A stretch of 64,000 nucleotides of DNA from Hymenolepis diminuta (lineage: Eukaryota; Platyhelminthes; Cestoda; Cyclophyllidea; Hymenolepididae), in NCBI GenBank assembly GCA_900708905.1, contig CAADRB010000010.1, forward strand, positions 1,300,199 to 1,364,198. Direction: 5' to 3'. Below, in pieces: positions 49,190 to 60,721 of this stretch (the stretch's first letter is position 1; every line of letters begins with the position of its first letter). The position numbers and the translations under genes are program-made. The notes under the pieces were generated by a model, which searched no databases, was not told where the DNA came from, and saw only the letters and a list, made by a program, of their open reading frames with translations.

Positions 49190-49201
49190 ATCATTCTAAA
49201 C

Positions 49202-50221
49202 ATGAACATCAACGAACCACAGGACATGTCTATGAGAAGCAGCGCATCGCCGACCTTATCGAATTCACCAACAATGCAACAGTCACCAACAATCGCAGTA
49301 CAAAATGCATTATCAACGGACACAATAACACAAATGTTCTTGCAATTGATGCAACAGTTTCAACATCAAATGTTTCAACCACAGGAAACAAAATCCACCT
49401 CTTTGCCTGACAACAGAGAACTAGAGCGTATCATACGAAAAACAATTCTTGATCATCTGACAAACAAAAACTCCAAAATAATAATTCATGGAGAGTTGAA
49501 AATCACTGTTGATTCTGACGCTCCTGTCACTGTGAAGATCAATACACCTCTGGGTACATCTTCCAAACGGAAGTCCTACACTCCTGTTCGAATCCTCCCG
49601 GTTGTGCCTCCCTCACCAGATTACACGAGCACGGATTCGGGAGTACTGGACCTCTCCTGCTCAGGCTCAGTTCATTCAAATGAATCCTCACCAATCACAC
49701 CTCTGAAGCCAGACTTTCCAAGCATGCTGCACATGCAGCATGGAAACCATGATTCCCCTGGCAAAATGAAGTCGGCGTCGAAGAGGAGATTCACCGGAGG
49801 TCGTCGAAATTTCCCCTGCAATCAGTGCAACGAGATGGAGTTTCATTCCCTTCAGCAATTGGAAGAGCACACCATGCAGACTCATGGCAGTTATCGCTGT
49901 CATGTCTGCAGTCGCACCTTCACCCAACGTTCCAATCTCCAACGTCATGCTCTCAAGCATGTGGGTTTCAAGCCATTCCGATGTGGTGTTTGTCTGCAGG
50001 GCTATTATCGCAAGGATCACCTGATGAGGCACATGGAGGTGAATCACCCTACTGTCAATCCGCTTGAGAACATTCAAGTTTTCCTCACTTCCTCACAGAG
50101 TCTAGATTATCTGAGTACTAATCAATCTACAGGCTGCAGTTCCCCCCTTCATGGTTTGGTTAATCCTGAGCAGCCAACATGCAACGACCACGTTGAACAG
50201 CAGCAATGTCCTCTGAATTGA
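49202..50221 (+). CDS. C2H2 zinc-finger protein, probable transcriptional repressor (family member 4)
   Basis: A 339-residue protein. PQDMS at 6-10 and VLDLS at 148-152 resemble CtBP-binding PxDLS motifs. Residues 40-62 are Q/M-rich and probably helical. A conserved domain of unknown function spans 66-131 and ends SKRKSYTPVRI. A Ser/Pro-rich stretch (136-170) precedes a basic SKRRFTGGRR segment (193-202), a possible nuclear localisation signal. Three fingers follow: C206/C209/H223/H228, C233/C236/H249/H253 and C261/C264/H277/H282. The presumed DNA contacts of finger 2 are Q, S, N, R and those of finger 3 are R, D, H, R. The tail (283-339) is polar and Q-rich. The start is set by the paralogue alignment and by the acceptor site just upstream. 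From codon 3 to 2 bp past the stop, the gene is base-for-base identical to gene 5, while all flanking sequence differs. The coding sequence is more GC-rich than that of genes 2 and 3. I do not recognise a named orthologue. Confidence 0.94.
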   Translation: MNINEPQDMSMRSSASPTLSNSPTMQQSPTIAVQNALSTDTITQMFLQLMQQFQHQMFQPQETKSTSLPDNRELERIIRKTILDHLTNKNSKIIIHGELKITVDSDAPVTVKINTPLGTSSKRKSYTPVRILPVVPPSPDYTSTDSGVLDLSCSGSVHSNESSPITPLKPDFPSMLHMQHGNHDSPGKMKSASKRRFTGGRRNFPCNQCNEMEFHSLQQLEEHTMQTHGSYRCHVCSRTFTQRSNLQRHALKHVGFKPFRCGVCLQGYYRKDHLMRHMEVNHPTVNPLENIQVFLTSSQSLDYLSTNQSTGCSSPLHGLVNPEQPTCNDHVEQQQCPLN

Positions 50222-50379
50222 AAAGTTGTGATATGTCATGTCCTTGCGGCATATACATTAACTGACTCAGAAATGGGAATGACTCCAGATGAAGTTAGGA
50301 AAGGTCATCGGAACCAGCCAACTTGATCAGCTCTGTTGGACCTTTTTAAATTGACTTTTCTGATCTATTTTTATATTAT

Positions 50380-50385
50380 ATTAAA
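50380..50385 (+). terminator. Possible poly(A) signal of gene 4
   Basis: ATTAAA, a common variant signal, 159 nt after the stop. No canonical AATAAA is present in the first 200 nt. Confidence 0.35.
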
Positions 50386-50682
50386 ATAGACCTGTAAATA
50401 TAACAAATGATCTCTTTAATTTCTCCATAATGGCTGATTATTTCACCGGAGAAGTAAAGATAAATAATTTCACTAATTATGGGATGGGAGTTAGAGTGGG
50501 TGGGCACAGTTATTGGCATGAAAATTATTTTTTAGGTACTGGGTGTGGAATTGGCAGTTATCAAATTGTTCAGAACTAACGTTTAAAGTTATTCTTATGG
50601 TACTTTTTTAGGATCCACTTCTTCACATTTCATATCAAATTTTTATTATTATTATTTCATATAATTTATGCCTAACAAATAA

Positions 50683-51950
50683 TACCCGGTTGAAATAGGA
50701 GTTCTGTCCATTTTTTTATTTTAATTAAGGTGAAAATTTTGTCAAAGATATATTTATTTAGTGTTCAACACAGTCGCCATTTTCATTAATTACGTCTTCC
50801 CATCTTGCCATAAGCTTTCTCTTTCCTTCTTCATTGGATTTAGTCAGTTTAGACTCAAAAATAGAAACCAGCTTCATTTCCACCCCCCCTTTTGAAGTAA
50901 ACCTTTCTCCCATTAAATGATTCTCTAAGCTCCTGAAAAGATGAAAATCGGTTGGTGCAAGATCGAGAGAACATGGTGGGTGGAACGTGCATGACTTCCC
51001 AGCCAAATTCTTCAAGGAGATTTTTGGTTGCTCCTGAAGTGTGGGGTCTGGCATTGTCACAGTGCAAAATCACTCCTTTTCGATTGATCAAAGAAGGCTG
51101 TTTTCCTGCCGTCAACTGCTTTTAAATGAGTTAGCTACCGACAGCAAACTTCAGATGTTATTATTTGATTGTCATCCATTAGTTCATAATAAACAATTCC
51201 TTCAAATCCCACCATGCACACAAGTGAATTTTTTTGGGTCCAATCCCGAATTGTCTCGGTTGTGGAATTGGCTTTAAACCACTGTCTTGACTGAGCCATT
51301 TTCTCTTGTGCTTAACATCGTTATAAAGGATCGCCACTTCCCGTTGCTGTGAATTGTGAATCGGTGTAAAAAAGGTACCTGAAGCTTACGAGAACACAGT
51401 GAAGCACAACAGGCCACACATTGTTGCTTGTTGATTTCTGACAAATCGTGTGGGGAAGGGGGGAGGGCCCATTTCTCAGCCTTTGAGACTTTCCTAGCCA
51501 AGTCTTTTCATCTCCCTATATATGGTCCTGTGGCGGCGTAGGTGAGAGGTTTTGCTCAGTTCTCTAGTAATGTAAGTTGGATTTTCATTAATGGCAACTT
51601 GCAATTGCTCAGAATTGAGTTTTTTAGAGCATCCTGCTCTCGGTTCGTCTTTCAGACTGAAGTCATCCTTTTTGGAAGGTGAGGGTGAAAACCACCTTCT
51701 GCAAGTCTTTTCATTCACAACCTCATTTCCAGAAGTGTCTTTCAGTGTGTTCGCTCAAAGAGAGCTTGCCGAGTTTCCTTGATGAAATTCAAACAGTTAA
51801 ATATGCCTGATATGGTCTTTATTTGGAGTGTACATTAGGGCTAGAGATAGCTATTAATAACGATGATTATCACACAATCTGAAAGAAGAAATAATATTTC
51901 ATTAGTTACCATAGATAAGCATACAACATTAACAAGCTAAATTGAAGTTT
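50683..51950 (-). mobile_element. mariner-type DNA transposon, inactive (copy 2)
   Basis: An inverted, nearly identical copy of the element at 33209-34533. Its outer left end (TA then CCCGGTTGAAATAGGAGTTCT) is the 3' terminal inverted repeat. At the other end, similarity stops near 51950 and the terminal repeat is missing, so the element is truncated or was overwritten. The frame breaks are the same as in copy 1, including the shortened middle and the frame change between the CDN and TDF catalytic Asp codons. Inside, I count only three base differences in about 1.15 kb (at 51591-51592 and 51618 or adjacent bases). The terminal 50 bp at the left end differs at more than ten positions. It lies 460 bp downstream of gene 4. 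Confidence 0.88.
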
Positions 51951-51959
51951 GATATTGAT

Positions 51960-52610
51960 TATTTACTCAATCTGTAATTAGAATTATACGTTTCCTCGGG
52001 TCTTCATACCTACCAGCTTTTTTATTCATAGGAGGAAGCGAAGAGAAAGTATTGCAAGCCTTGTGGAAGCCTTTGATTATCTTGGTCCGTTGAAATTTAT
52101 CATGAAATTACCAAACAGAGTCGGCATTTGCTTCTTTTCTATGTGTCCTCAAACGTACGATATGTTAAGTCCAAGTTTTAGTCCTGAACTAGATTGTCAA
52201 ATTAATAAATTGCGATTAATTGTGATAAGCTTAGTGATTAGCGTTCATTTCTCCACTCTGGAAAGATATGATGAGCTAAAATATTGGAGACTATTTTTCC
52301 TTTCAAAATGTACAAACAGACGCATTCATTCAACATTACCAAATCATCTGGCTTATTTCCTGGTCCTGATATTTCCAAAAGAAATATTAAACAGAAGCTT
52401 CTCCATTTCCGTAAATGCTTCTATTTAAGTTTCACCTTCTTTCGGTGCTGTTTAGAAAACAGTCTAATTCTCTTAATGGGGATATTATATTATTTAAATT
52501 TAAGAAAAGATATATACAATCTGAAGAAGAAAGAATAAAGGATGATCAAATTATTTAAAGTTGTCCTATTTGTAAAATCTTATAATTGTACTTGCTTGAC
52601 CATTTAAAAA
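51960..52610. other. Intergenic with an unassigned open frame
   Basis: A 121-codon open frame (52063-52428) overlaps another of 84 codons. Neither has a recognisable domain or a second copy. I do not call a gene here. Confidence 0.25.
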
Positions 52611-52619
52611 GAACACTCT

Positions 52620-52900
52620 CTAGTAACTAGGCAGACTTTTACCTACAACCCGTAGAATAGCCGTTGTTTGTGTACTTCTCAAACAAAGCGAGCACTCTAT
52701 AGGTGCCTCAGAAATTATTCTTGTTGCTATGTGCCTAATATGGTATTAGCATTGGAATAGAATGGACTCCGGACTGGACTACGTACCCTGTTCCAGCTGC
52801 TACTGCAAATTCCCACCCCTCCCCTCTTTACCCTAGCAACTTATTAACATTGAGTTAGAGCACTCAACGCACAATGTTAAGAGTAGGAGGGGGTCACATA
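52620..52900 (+). repeat. Repeat block G, copy 1
   Basis: Aligns with 63160-63360: AGGTGC-TCAGA-ATTA-TCTTGTTGC, a CCCACC-CCTC segment, TTAACATTGA-TTAG-GCAC, and CTCA-CACAA-GTTAA. Each copy lies downstream of a plus-strand zinc-finger gene. Confidence 0.65.
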
Positions 52901-52909
52901 TATGAATGA

Positions 52910-55510
52910 AGCAAGACACGTGAGGTACGTTACTATGGCCTCTGATAACTGTCCGTGTTTACTCAGTTTGCCGCTATTCTAAATGAAAATAATGCTAACG
53001 AGATTTCTAGCTCTGTTAAGAAAGCATACTTACTATTGGCCAGGGATTGCGTTAAACAATGATGCATTGACCATTAGGCGAATAAATCACAAATCACTCT
53101 TTTAATATATTACATTTTATTTCATTTAGATATGTGTTGGTGGTGCAGCTTTACCTGTTCTCATCAGACAAGTTAGACGTCATGAATTTAAATACCAACG
53201 GGAGATATCTTGGAAACCGAATGACCAACTAACCTGGTTAGGTCTAATTATTAGAGTGGTGATAGAATTTCATTTTCCTATTGGAAATCGTGATGATATT
53301 CCTTTTGCGGCTTTTCACGTATACCCCATCGAAAATCATCTGAACTAACTGCAACCATCACGTCATCTATCTGCGTTTTGGTGATTAGACGCCCGACCAC
53401 TTATGTGTTTCAACTCAGAAATCTCCTACTGCTCGACCGAAGCAAATTTGATGACTCAAGCATACATACTCATGGTAAGGTGAGAAACCTGACATTTTCC
53501 AATACTTATAAATGGATGTTTGAAATTATTCATCCATACAAATTTTTATTTAGGCAAAGAAATGCACTTCTTTAATGATTTCACGTGAGTATCCAATGCC
53601 AGATTTTTGGGATCATATAGTGAAATTACTACTGTTGCAAATGAATTTAAAGCTTAAACGAATATCTTTTGTCCTTGAGGTCATTCACAAGATTAGACCA
53701 AGAATATCAAATTTAAAATCGAAAGAGTTAGTTTTAGACGCCTTTGAATTCGCAATCCCAGAGTCTCTATATTCTGGGTTCTGAGAATACATCAGAATCT
53801 GAAATTATTGCCAAAACATTCTAAACCTGATATATTTTAGGAAAATTATCAGAGAGAATTGTTTATATTTGAATAGCATGCGATATCACTACGGGATCCA
53901 TCATTCAGACATGTACAAAATGAAGAATCTGACATAAAAGCAGTACAAACAGATGTTTCAACACAATTCTGTTAGGAATCGAGTAATAAGAGGTGTTTAC
54001 ATTAATTTCCTCCACTCTACCTTGCCAACTTTTCGCAATAAATAAGTTGAAGGAGGGGTGGAAAAAAGAGTTGTCTGACCCCTTTTACCACCGCACCTCA
54101 TTCAAAACGAAACTTCGTCGGAATATCTTAGAGACTAGCAGCATGTGAAATAGCTGTTTATTCAACGTAGTCTGATAAAGAATGGTAGAACCAATTTAAT
54201 TTTAACTAAGATTCCTTAAATAATTTATGAAAAACCGCAATAAGAACGCAAATTCATTCCTAGTCTTCTGCTCCAATTTTTCGGCTGATAAAAGCAATTT
54301 GGAAACCTATGCAAATTCAGATCAGATTGAAATATGGCTTTGTTTAATTAATTGTGATTTGAGATAATAATTCACAAAAGTTCGGCTACCAATTACCTTG
54401 TTCACGGAAACGTAATTTTAATCGTTGTCCTGACCAGTTCATTTAAGCCACCTTACCTTTCTTCGCTGAAGTCCTTCCACACAGCTACAAACCAACCGAA
54501 AAAAACAGAAATTCGGAATCCTGCCCAAGTTCGAAGGATTGTATTTTTTTGTATCCCTTTGTAAATAGGATATGCTTGCTCGTGTTAAATTTACAGATTA
54601 CTTTACCATTCACATCACATATGAGATTCTCTGAACAACTGTTACCAAATCTCAATTTCGGGGTTAAGCGCGAAATTTAGGGCACATTAATCAACTTTGT
54701 CAGAATTCAGAAAATAACGCGACTTCCGTTGAAACTTGATCGATACCTCAAAAATTGGATAGTGAATTTGAAGTAATAAAAAATTTTGAGAACATTGAAA
54801 GGAGTCTTTCTATAGCAGACGAATCTAATAAGATAAAAATCGGGAAAGGGTCATCAATAATGAATGAATACAAGACTTTACCGCATTTGAATTCGGGAAC
54901 ATTGAAATGCCTATATTTTTAAAAGAGGGTGCCCACTTGATGAGGTTTTAAGGTTCGATCTTCACAATTTGAGTTTCAGAATAACGGGTAAGATTATGTC
55001 CATTAGGTTCAAAGTTCGTTAACCGGTTGATCTATTTCCGTGGTCGGTCATACGAGCTCAATACAGAACAGCTTACTCAAGGTGAACGCTTCAAAAAGGG
55101 TAACTATTATTACAATCTCGTAAGGTTCTCATTTCTTTAGCAAATTCAAGTATGGATATTTAGAAATTTATGCTGACTTGGGTATTTAATTTACTACATT
55201 TATAAAGCTATTTAACTCATCCTAAATTGCTAATAATGATTCGCTTATTAACGTCAAACTAATGTGTCTTTACTACAAAAACATTATTCATGCCTCCATT
55301 TATTTTAAAGTGCAGTCAATTACACATAGATAAACTTAGATATACACACATTGGCTCTTTCAGTTGGACATATTATCAGTTCAATTTTCAAGTTCGATGC
55401 GGACTTTCTTTTTTAGATCGTTATTATATTTTTTATTATTATCACAACATTAATAAAAATTTCAATCTTTAGTTGGGGGAAGGAGCTGAAATCGACTAGC
55501 AGAAAGTTCA
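52910..55510. other. Intergenic, nothing recognised
   Basis: AT-rich DNA between blocks G and H. Open frames of 60-69 codons only, with no recognisable content. Confidence 0.4.
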
Positions 55511-55519
55511 ACAAACTTT

Positions 55520-55760
55520 GAAGGGAAGGGATCAAATAGATACGTAGAGCAACGTCAAGGTATCGAAAGTTTTAATTCATTTGATTTTGGAATCGGGTTG
55601 TACAATATGTACTAAGTAGGTAGTTCAAGTTGTAAAATCCAAGTTTTATGACCCGTTCCCTAGATTGCAACAGAGTTTTTTCTATTATGTTCAGTGCTTA
55701 TTGATCGGCTTTTCAACCAGTAAGAACTGGTCTTATTGCCTCAATTCACTTTTTTTCCAA
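55520..55760 (+). repeat. Repeat block H, copy 2
   Basis: Aligns with 24410-24660 and 63600-63870; see the first copy. Shared with 63600 are TTAATTCATTTGATTTT and the C-AAA-TC-AA-T run after it. Confidence 0.6.
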
Positions 55761-55769
55761 TAGATGAGA

Positions 55770-57630
55770 GTCCAAATGAATTTTCATGGTATTCAACAGC
55801 TTAAAAATTTAACGTAGTGAAAATAAGGCAGCTGAAAATTGTAAATTAGCAGAACTCCTCGATCTGTGTTAACTTAGGATGAGCTAATCACAATGAGTTT
55901 CCTAATATATAAAATATTCTAAGATTGTTAGATTCAAAGAAATAGTACCGTTCGAGCAAAATTGCAGCCTTATTTTATATTTTTATATTTCAGACTGAAT
56001 AAACAAACTGTTAGCCACCTTCAGTTATGCCTTCAAAATGAATCTTATTCGATACGATTATTTTATTCGACAGAACCAACAATTGCCCGTACATGCATAA
56101 ACTCCTTCCCACCCTTAACTTTCGAATCTAATCACAAATAATTTTTAAGTTCTTTTTAAAGTAAGGTAGCAGGTTCATTCTCTATATGTCCTCCCTCTCA
56201 CATACCCACCCAAACACAAACTTGTGTCATATCACGAGATTTTCGGTCAGGCATCTGTTGCAATTGTTTCGAGAAGTCTCCAACTCAAGTCATAGCTACC
56301 GAAAACATTGTGACTCAAATAATACCAGTGATAAAAAGAGGAGTTCTTCTCTGATAAGGATTAAAGGCGTTTTCTTGAAATTGTTCTGAGGTTGCCTCAC
56401 CCCCTTCTCATTTTCATGGATGCTCAAACGCCCCTTAACAGGGCTAAAATACGTGTAGATCCTTGGATTATGCAGCTGCCGAGCAACAGCCAAAAACGCC
56501 TATTTTGTGTACGCGCTTGTGAGTAGGATGCGAAAACGATGAATAAACACAGTAAAATAATTTTCCTTTTTATCTGGGAGTAATTATAATTAACTTTCCA
56601 TTTATTAATTGAAATTGCCCAGTTATTTCCCAGTATCATTTATCTTTGAAGTATCAAATGTTATGATGGTTTAAATTTGTCATAAAAATGTAGTTTTACA
56701 CACAGCCAGATCGTTTCGAATTTCCACTGACGTATTATAGCAATTTTTCTTCTCACTAATGCAGCTACAGAGCAAACGTCTACAATCACCCTAATTTAGT
56801 AAAATTCGTTTTACTCAAAGTAGGTACGAAGAAAATTCTGTAGATCAATGTTTGCTCAAATCTTATTATATTGCCCTATCTGTACGTACATTTATTTTGT
56901 TTTGAATCAAGTAAATGTCACAATTTAGCACCCATCCGCATTCTCCATTATGCTTATTTCTCATTTTATAAACGATTCTTAGTTTGAGTCAGTGATATCT
57001 CACCTAAGTAAGTTCCTATCCCCACTATGATCCATTTTTCCAGAGGAACTATAAGTCTTAATCGGATATTGCGGCCACTTGAATCTATGTATATTTAAAT
57101 TGATTTCGTTATGCCTGCTCAAAAACTGTAATAAACACCAAAAGTGCCATTGAAAATGAAAATTAAAACACTTTATTGAAAGCATTTAAATCTGTTCTGT
57201 TTCTCTCTGGACATCAAATCTCCATCTCTATTAATTCTTACGTCTTTTACAGTATTAACAAGCCTAAAAAAGAAAATATTTCAAAGTTAGGAGAATTTGA
57301 TTAACCAAGATGGAAGGCTCAATCCGTCACTCAAAATTAAAAAATTAAAGAAACCTCTTTGATGTAAGAGCTTTCTAATACACACTGATTTCTGATTGAT
57401 TGCTTATTATTTAGAAACAATCGCTGACATTTGGTACCAATAATTTATCACTTCTATTGTTATCTAATTAAATCAGTGAAATAGGAATGGAAATTATGGT
57501 ATTTTCAAGTTAAAGTTTACAGTAGTTTTGCTAGTTCACTCAATCTTTGGTGAATTTCCTCTAAAAATGTAATGCCTCCACATCAGTGGGAAGAGTCCGC
57601 TTTATCATTAATTAATATATTTCATCAGAG
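55770..57630. other. Intergenic, nothing recognised
   Basis: AT-rich DNA with short open frames on both strands (60-71 codons) that I cannot assign. Confidence 0.4.
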
Positions 57631-57639
57631 TTCCTCATA

Positions 57640-57880
57640 AATAGGCGCACACAAAACACTCGGATTTATTCGTTTACAACACTCATGTCAATCCTATTGG
57701 AAGTAGTATTGGGACACCTGCATTAAATGAATTAGGAGGTTTAAGATTCCTTTATCTCCCCTCGCCGATCACGTTTTGACAGCCAAACTAAACAATCCAG
57801 ATTTGTTTTTAGCGTGCCGAACTCTGCACTCCACTCCTCTACCCCCTTTCTCAAAATGTATTCATAGAAGCGAAGAGAGG
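57640..57880 (-). repeat. Repeat block D, inverted copy 7
   Basis: CATGTCAATCCTATTGGAAG, AATTAGGAGGTTTAAGATTC, TTGACAGCCAAACTAAACAA and ATCCAGATTTGTTTTTAGCG. It precedes block A' and gene 5 in the same order as at gene 4. Confidence 0.75.
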
Positions 57881-58775
57881 GAACATAAATTGATGTCAGT
57901 TAAATTTGTCGGTGATCTTACTTCGAAAGGACTTTGTATAAGATGTTTGAGGAGTTAAGATAATGTTAACGCTTAAGTAAAAAGACTTCAAGACGAAAAT
58001 GGATTTATATTGATTTTTACGAAAGATATTCATTTGTGTTTACGTTAGGCCATATCACGCAAGCCGGTCCTAATTTGTCTGGTAGAAGAATATAGAAAGA
58101 ATAGCAAACTCACACCATTTAAGAGCAACAAACAACACCCTGAGAACCGTTACCTGTCCCGCATTAAACAATGAGAAGTGTGAGGAGTGATAATATATTC
58201 AGAAATATTTGTTTGGACCCGAATTGGTTATAAGATATCATTTTGGTTTGCCAACCATTCACTACGATTTTCTGCAGCTTTGATGAATGAGTGTGTTAAT
58301 GATTCACCAATTTTTCTAACAAGGGAAATGACGCCTTCTACCTGACGAAAAAAGAAAGTTGCATAAAATAAACTACTTTTAGAAGAATCGAAGAAAAGTT
58401 ATATTTTTTTACTTATTATTTATATTGCAAATTTTGTATGATTGATCCCTTTTAATACCATGGCAGTATAATAGAAAACTCAGGTTTAAAGCAAAGGTTT
58501 TACGCAATTGTCATAATCCATTCATATTTATGGGTGATTTTTTATCGATTTTTACCGGCACTATTTCATGTATGTCCACCCAAATATATTGGCAGATATG
58601 GAAAGTCATTTTTTTACAACTAATAATTTGCGGTTGATGATTACTAATCAAACTCTAATTAACTTACGTAGAGTAAATTATAAAATTATGTTATGAATAT
58701 TTTCACTTCACTTGAAGGTGATTTCTGCAGAGGCGAATTAAAGTGATCTTGGTTAGACAGATATTCTCTCCCCTA

Positions 58776-58786
58776 NNNNNNNNNNN
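58776..58786. other. Assembly gap
   Basis: Eleven N bases of unknown true length, between a TCTCTCCCCTA sequence and CCTCTTTCATC. Confidence 0.98.
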
Positions 58787-59019
58787 CCTCTTTCATCATG
58801 TTTTTACACTATCAATAGGAATAAAAAAGGAACATCTGTCGGTTAATTGAATGAATTAACTAAAAAATAAGCTTCCCTCATATCATTCTAAATTTAATTA
58901 AACACAATTTGTTGTTAGCATCAATGTATAATTTAAAAATTTGATCATTAAAGCGCCTTGGCCGAGGTCCAAGAGTTGATGAGGTTTTTAGAGACTGCGT
59001 TCGATCCACGCGATGAAAA

Positions 59020-59395
59020 CTTACCAAGCGAACATGAGGAACACGTTTGCACTTGAGAATCCCTGGCCTCGCTCCTGTTTAAACAGGCAAAATGACACAA
59101 GGCCATGTCCTCCTTCTACCCTTCCACATCGATGGCTCACACTCATTAGCCCCACCCACCTACTGACGCTACATGTGTTGGCCTAAGGTGAGCACAGATA
59201 GACAGCTTAGCTCTCCCCCTTTCAATCGTAGCAACTACTCTAAATGCGCATTGAATTTCCTCTGTAGGTACTAGGCGGCAGAAGTTTCGGGGAGAGAGTA
59301 TTTAGCCTCCCTCGCCCTACGTGTACGCTCCGTGTGCTCAAATGTGCGCCTTTCACCTTGGCAACTGAGATGCTTACTCACTAATTGACGAAGAA
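59020..59395 (-). repeat. Repeat block A, inverted copy 8
   Basis: CTCCTGTTTAAACAGGCAAA, TAGCCCCACCCACCT, TTGGCCTAAGGTGAGCACAG, CTCTGTAGGTACTAGGCGGC, GTTTCGGGGAGAGAGTAT and CACCTTGGCAACTGAGATGC. The closest partner is 47640-48005. It lies 1.05 kb upstream of the gene 5 promoter. Confidence 0.8.
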
Positions 59396-59399
59396 TTGT

Positions 59400-60400
59400 G
59401 AATTCTGACATTTAGTGCGCGCTTGAACAGCGTTTTACAGACGGAAGTGTATAATGAAGAAAGCCATTTGGGTGTCCTTGAGCAAATAATGTAATTAAAA
59501 ACATTATATACGCATGAGGGCGATATTACCACACCAACCTAATGAAAGAAATTATTATGTGGAAGGATTATCTAGTCACAATTTCTCAGAGATTTTGAGC
59601 TACTGTTTCCATTCTTTCTGTCAAAAATAAGCTTGAATACTGTGATATGGGTTCGACCCTCTGAATGAATAAATTCATTGTCTTTTAATAACAGCAAATT
59701 GGATTAAATTTACTCCCACTCCTTACTGCTTATTTAAAAATTAGTCCTAAGGCATTCATGCATTAAATAAGCAAAAGTTATAGTCCCTATATCTAATAAA
59801 ATTTTCAAGTATAGAAATGTCTACCAAAGCCTCTAATAAATGCAACATTAACGGTTTTCCTTAACTATTATAGTCCTAGAATTTAACACGCATTGATTAA
59901 AATGATTGATTAAACATTTAAATAAAATGTTAAGTTTATCAGTTTGCGGCACATACTTCTCCTGATGTCTTAACAGTTAGACAGTACAAAATTCCCATCG
60001 TCCGACGGTGGGCTAATCTTGAACAATTTGAAAAGACTTTTATCCTTGAAAAAAGAATAATGCCTTTTGGATGTATTATTGTTCTGTTTCGATCTGAATT
60101 TGATTTAACCTAGTATTATCAAGCAGATGCCCTGATTATAGAAGCAAAAGCTAGACTTCTGATATCATGACAGTGTCGCAAAGCTCATTTAATTTAAATA
60201 CATGGTAAGAAATTCCATCAGTTGAAATTAGTGCTTAACTTCTCTAATTTTTAACTTACTTAAGACAATAGCTTCCCAAATGAAATAAATGCATCATTTT
60301 TGAATGAAATTTCTACGATATAATAAAATCATCAAATTGTCTCATTGATTTAAATTCTAATTGGCACTATATATAACAGAATTTGGTCAGAATGTCACTT
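59400..60400. other. Intergenic, nothing recognised
   Basis: AT-rich DNA between block A' and the gene 5 promoter. Confidence 0.4.
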
Positions 60401-60443
60401 ATCTGCCATGGACCAATCAATTAGAAGTAACTTTCTTGCACGC

Positions 60444-60582
60444 CCATTGGTTATTCTTTCCCACCAGCGTGCGTCTGTCTCGCCATCTTAGACATACAGA
60501 GCCAATGCAATTTTCGTACCATATTTAACCCTGTATCTGATTGGAACAAAGTGGGAAAAGCGCTTTAAGGCAATTATATAAA
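60444..60582 (+). promoter_or_regulatory. Promoter of zinc-finger gene 5
   Basis: CCATTGG (60444-60450), GTGCGTCTGT (60469-60478), GCCAAT (60501-60506), GATTGG (60539-60544), GGAAAAGCGCTTT (60554-60566) and TATATAAA (60575-60582). The motif distances are 25, 32, 38 and 15 bp, identical to gene 4, while the bases between the motifs differ at many positions. Confidence 0.82.
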
Positions 60583-60631
60583 CAATCTAGATATTTCCTC
60601 TCAAGTCATACATTAACATCGGCCTCCACTT

Positions 60632-60713
60632 GTGAGTTCATGTTTGTTCTCTTTTATTATCCCACTAACAATTAATAACAAGAATATTCTAAAGTTAACA
60701 ATTGTTCTTGCAG
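60632..60713 (+). other. 5' UTR intron of zinc-finger gene 5 (82 bp)
   Basis: Donor CACTT|GTGAGT (60632-60637) and acceptor TTGTTCTTGCAG (AG at 60712-60713), followed by 8 bases and the ATG. The coding frame happens to stay open through the intron back to the GTG of the donor, which gives a false 369-codon frame. Confidence 0.8.
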
Positions 60714-60721
60714 ATATTACT

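Noticed and set aside
49688..50077. Minus-strand open frame of 129 codons opposite gene 4, also at 61208-61597 opposite gene 5
   Set aside because: A shadow of the zinc-finger coding sequence. Its conservation follows from the sense gene.
52063..52428. Open frame of 121 codons after the second mariner element
   Set aside because: No recognisable domain or repeat copy and no promoter motif. AT-rich sequence can give this length by chance.
60632..60721. Extended 369-codon reading frame for gene 5
   Set aside because: It starts at GTG within a splice donor and runs through the intron. The family start is at 60722.
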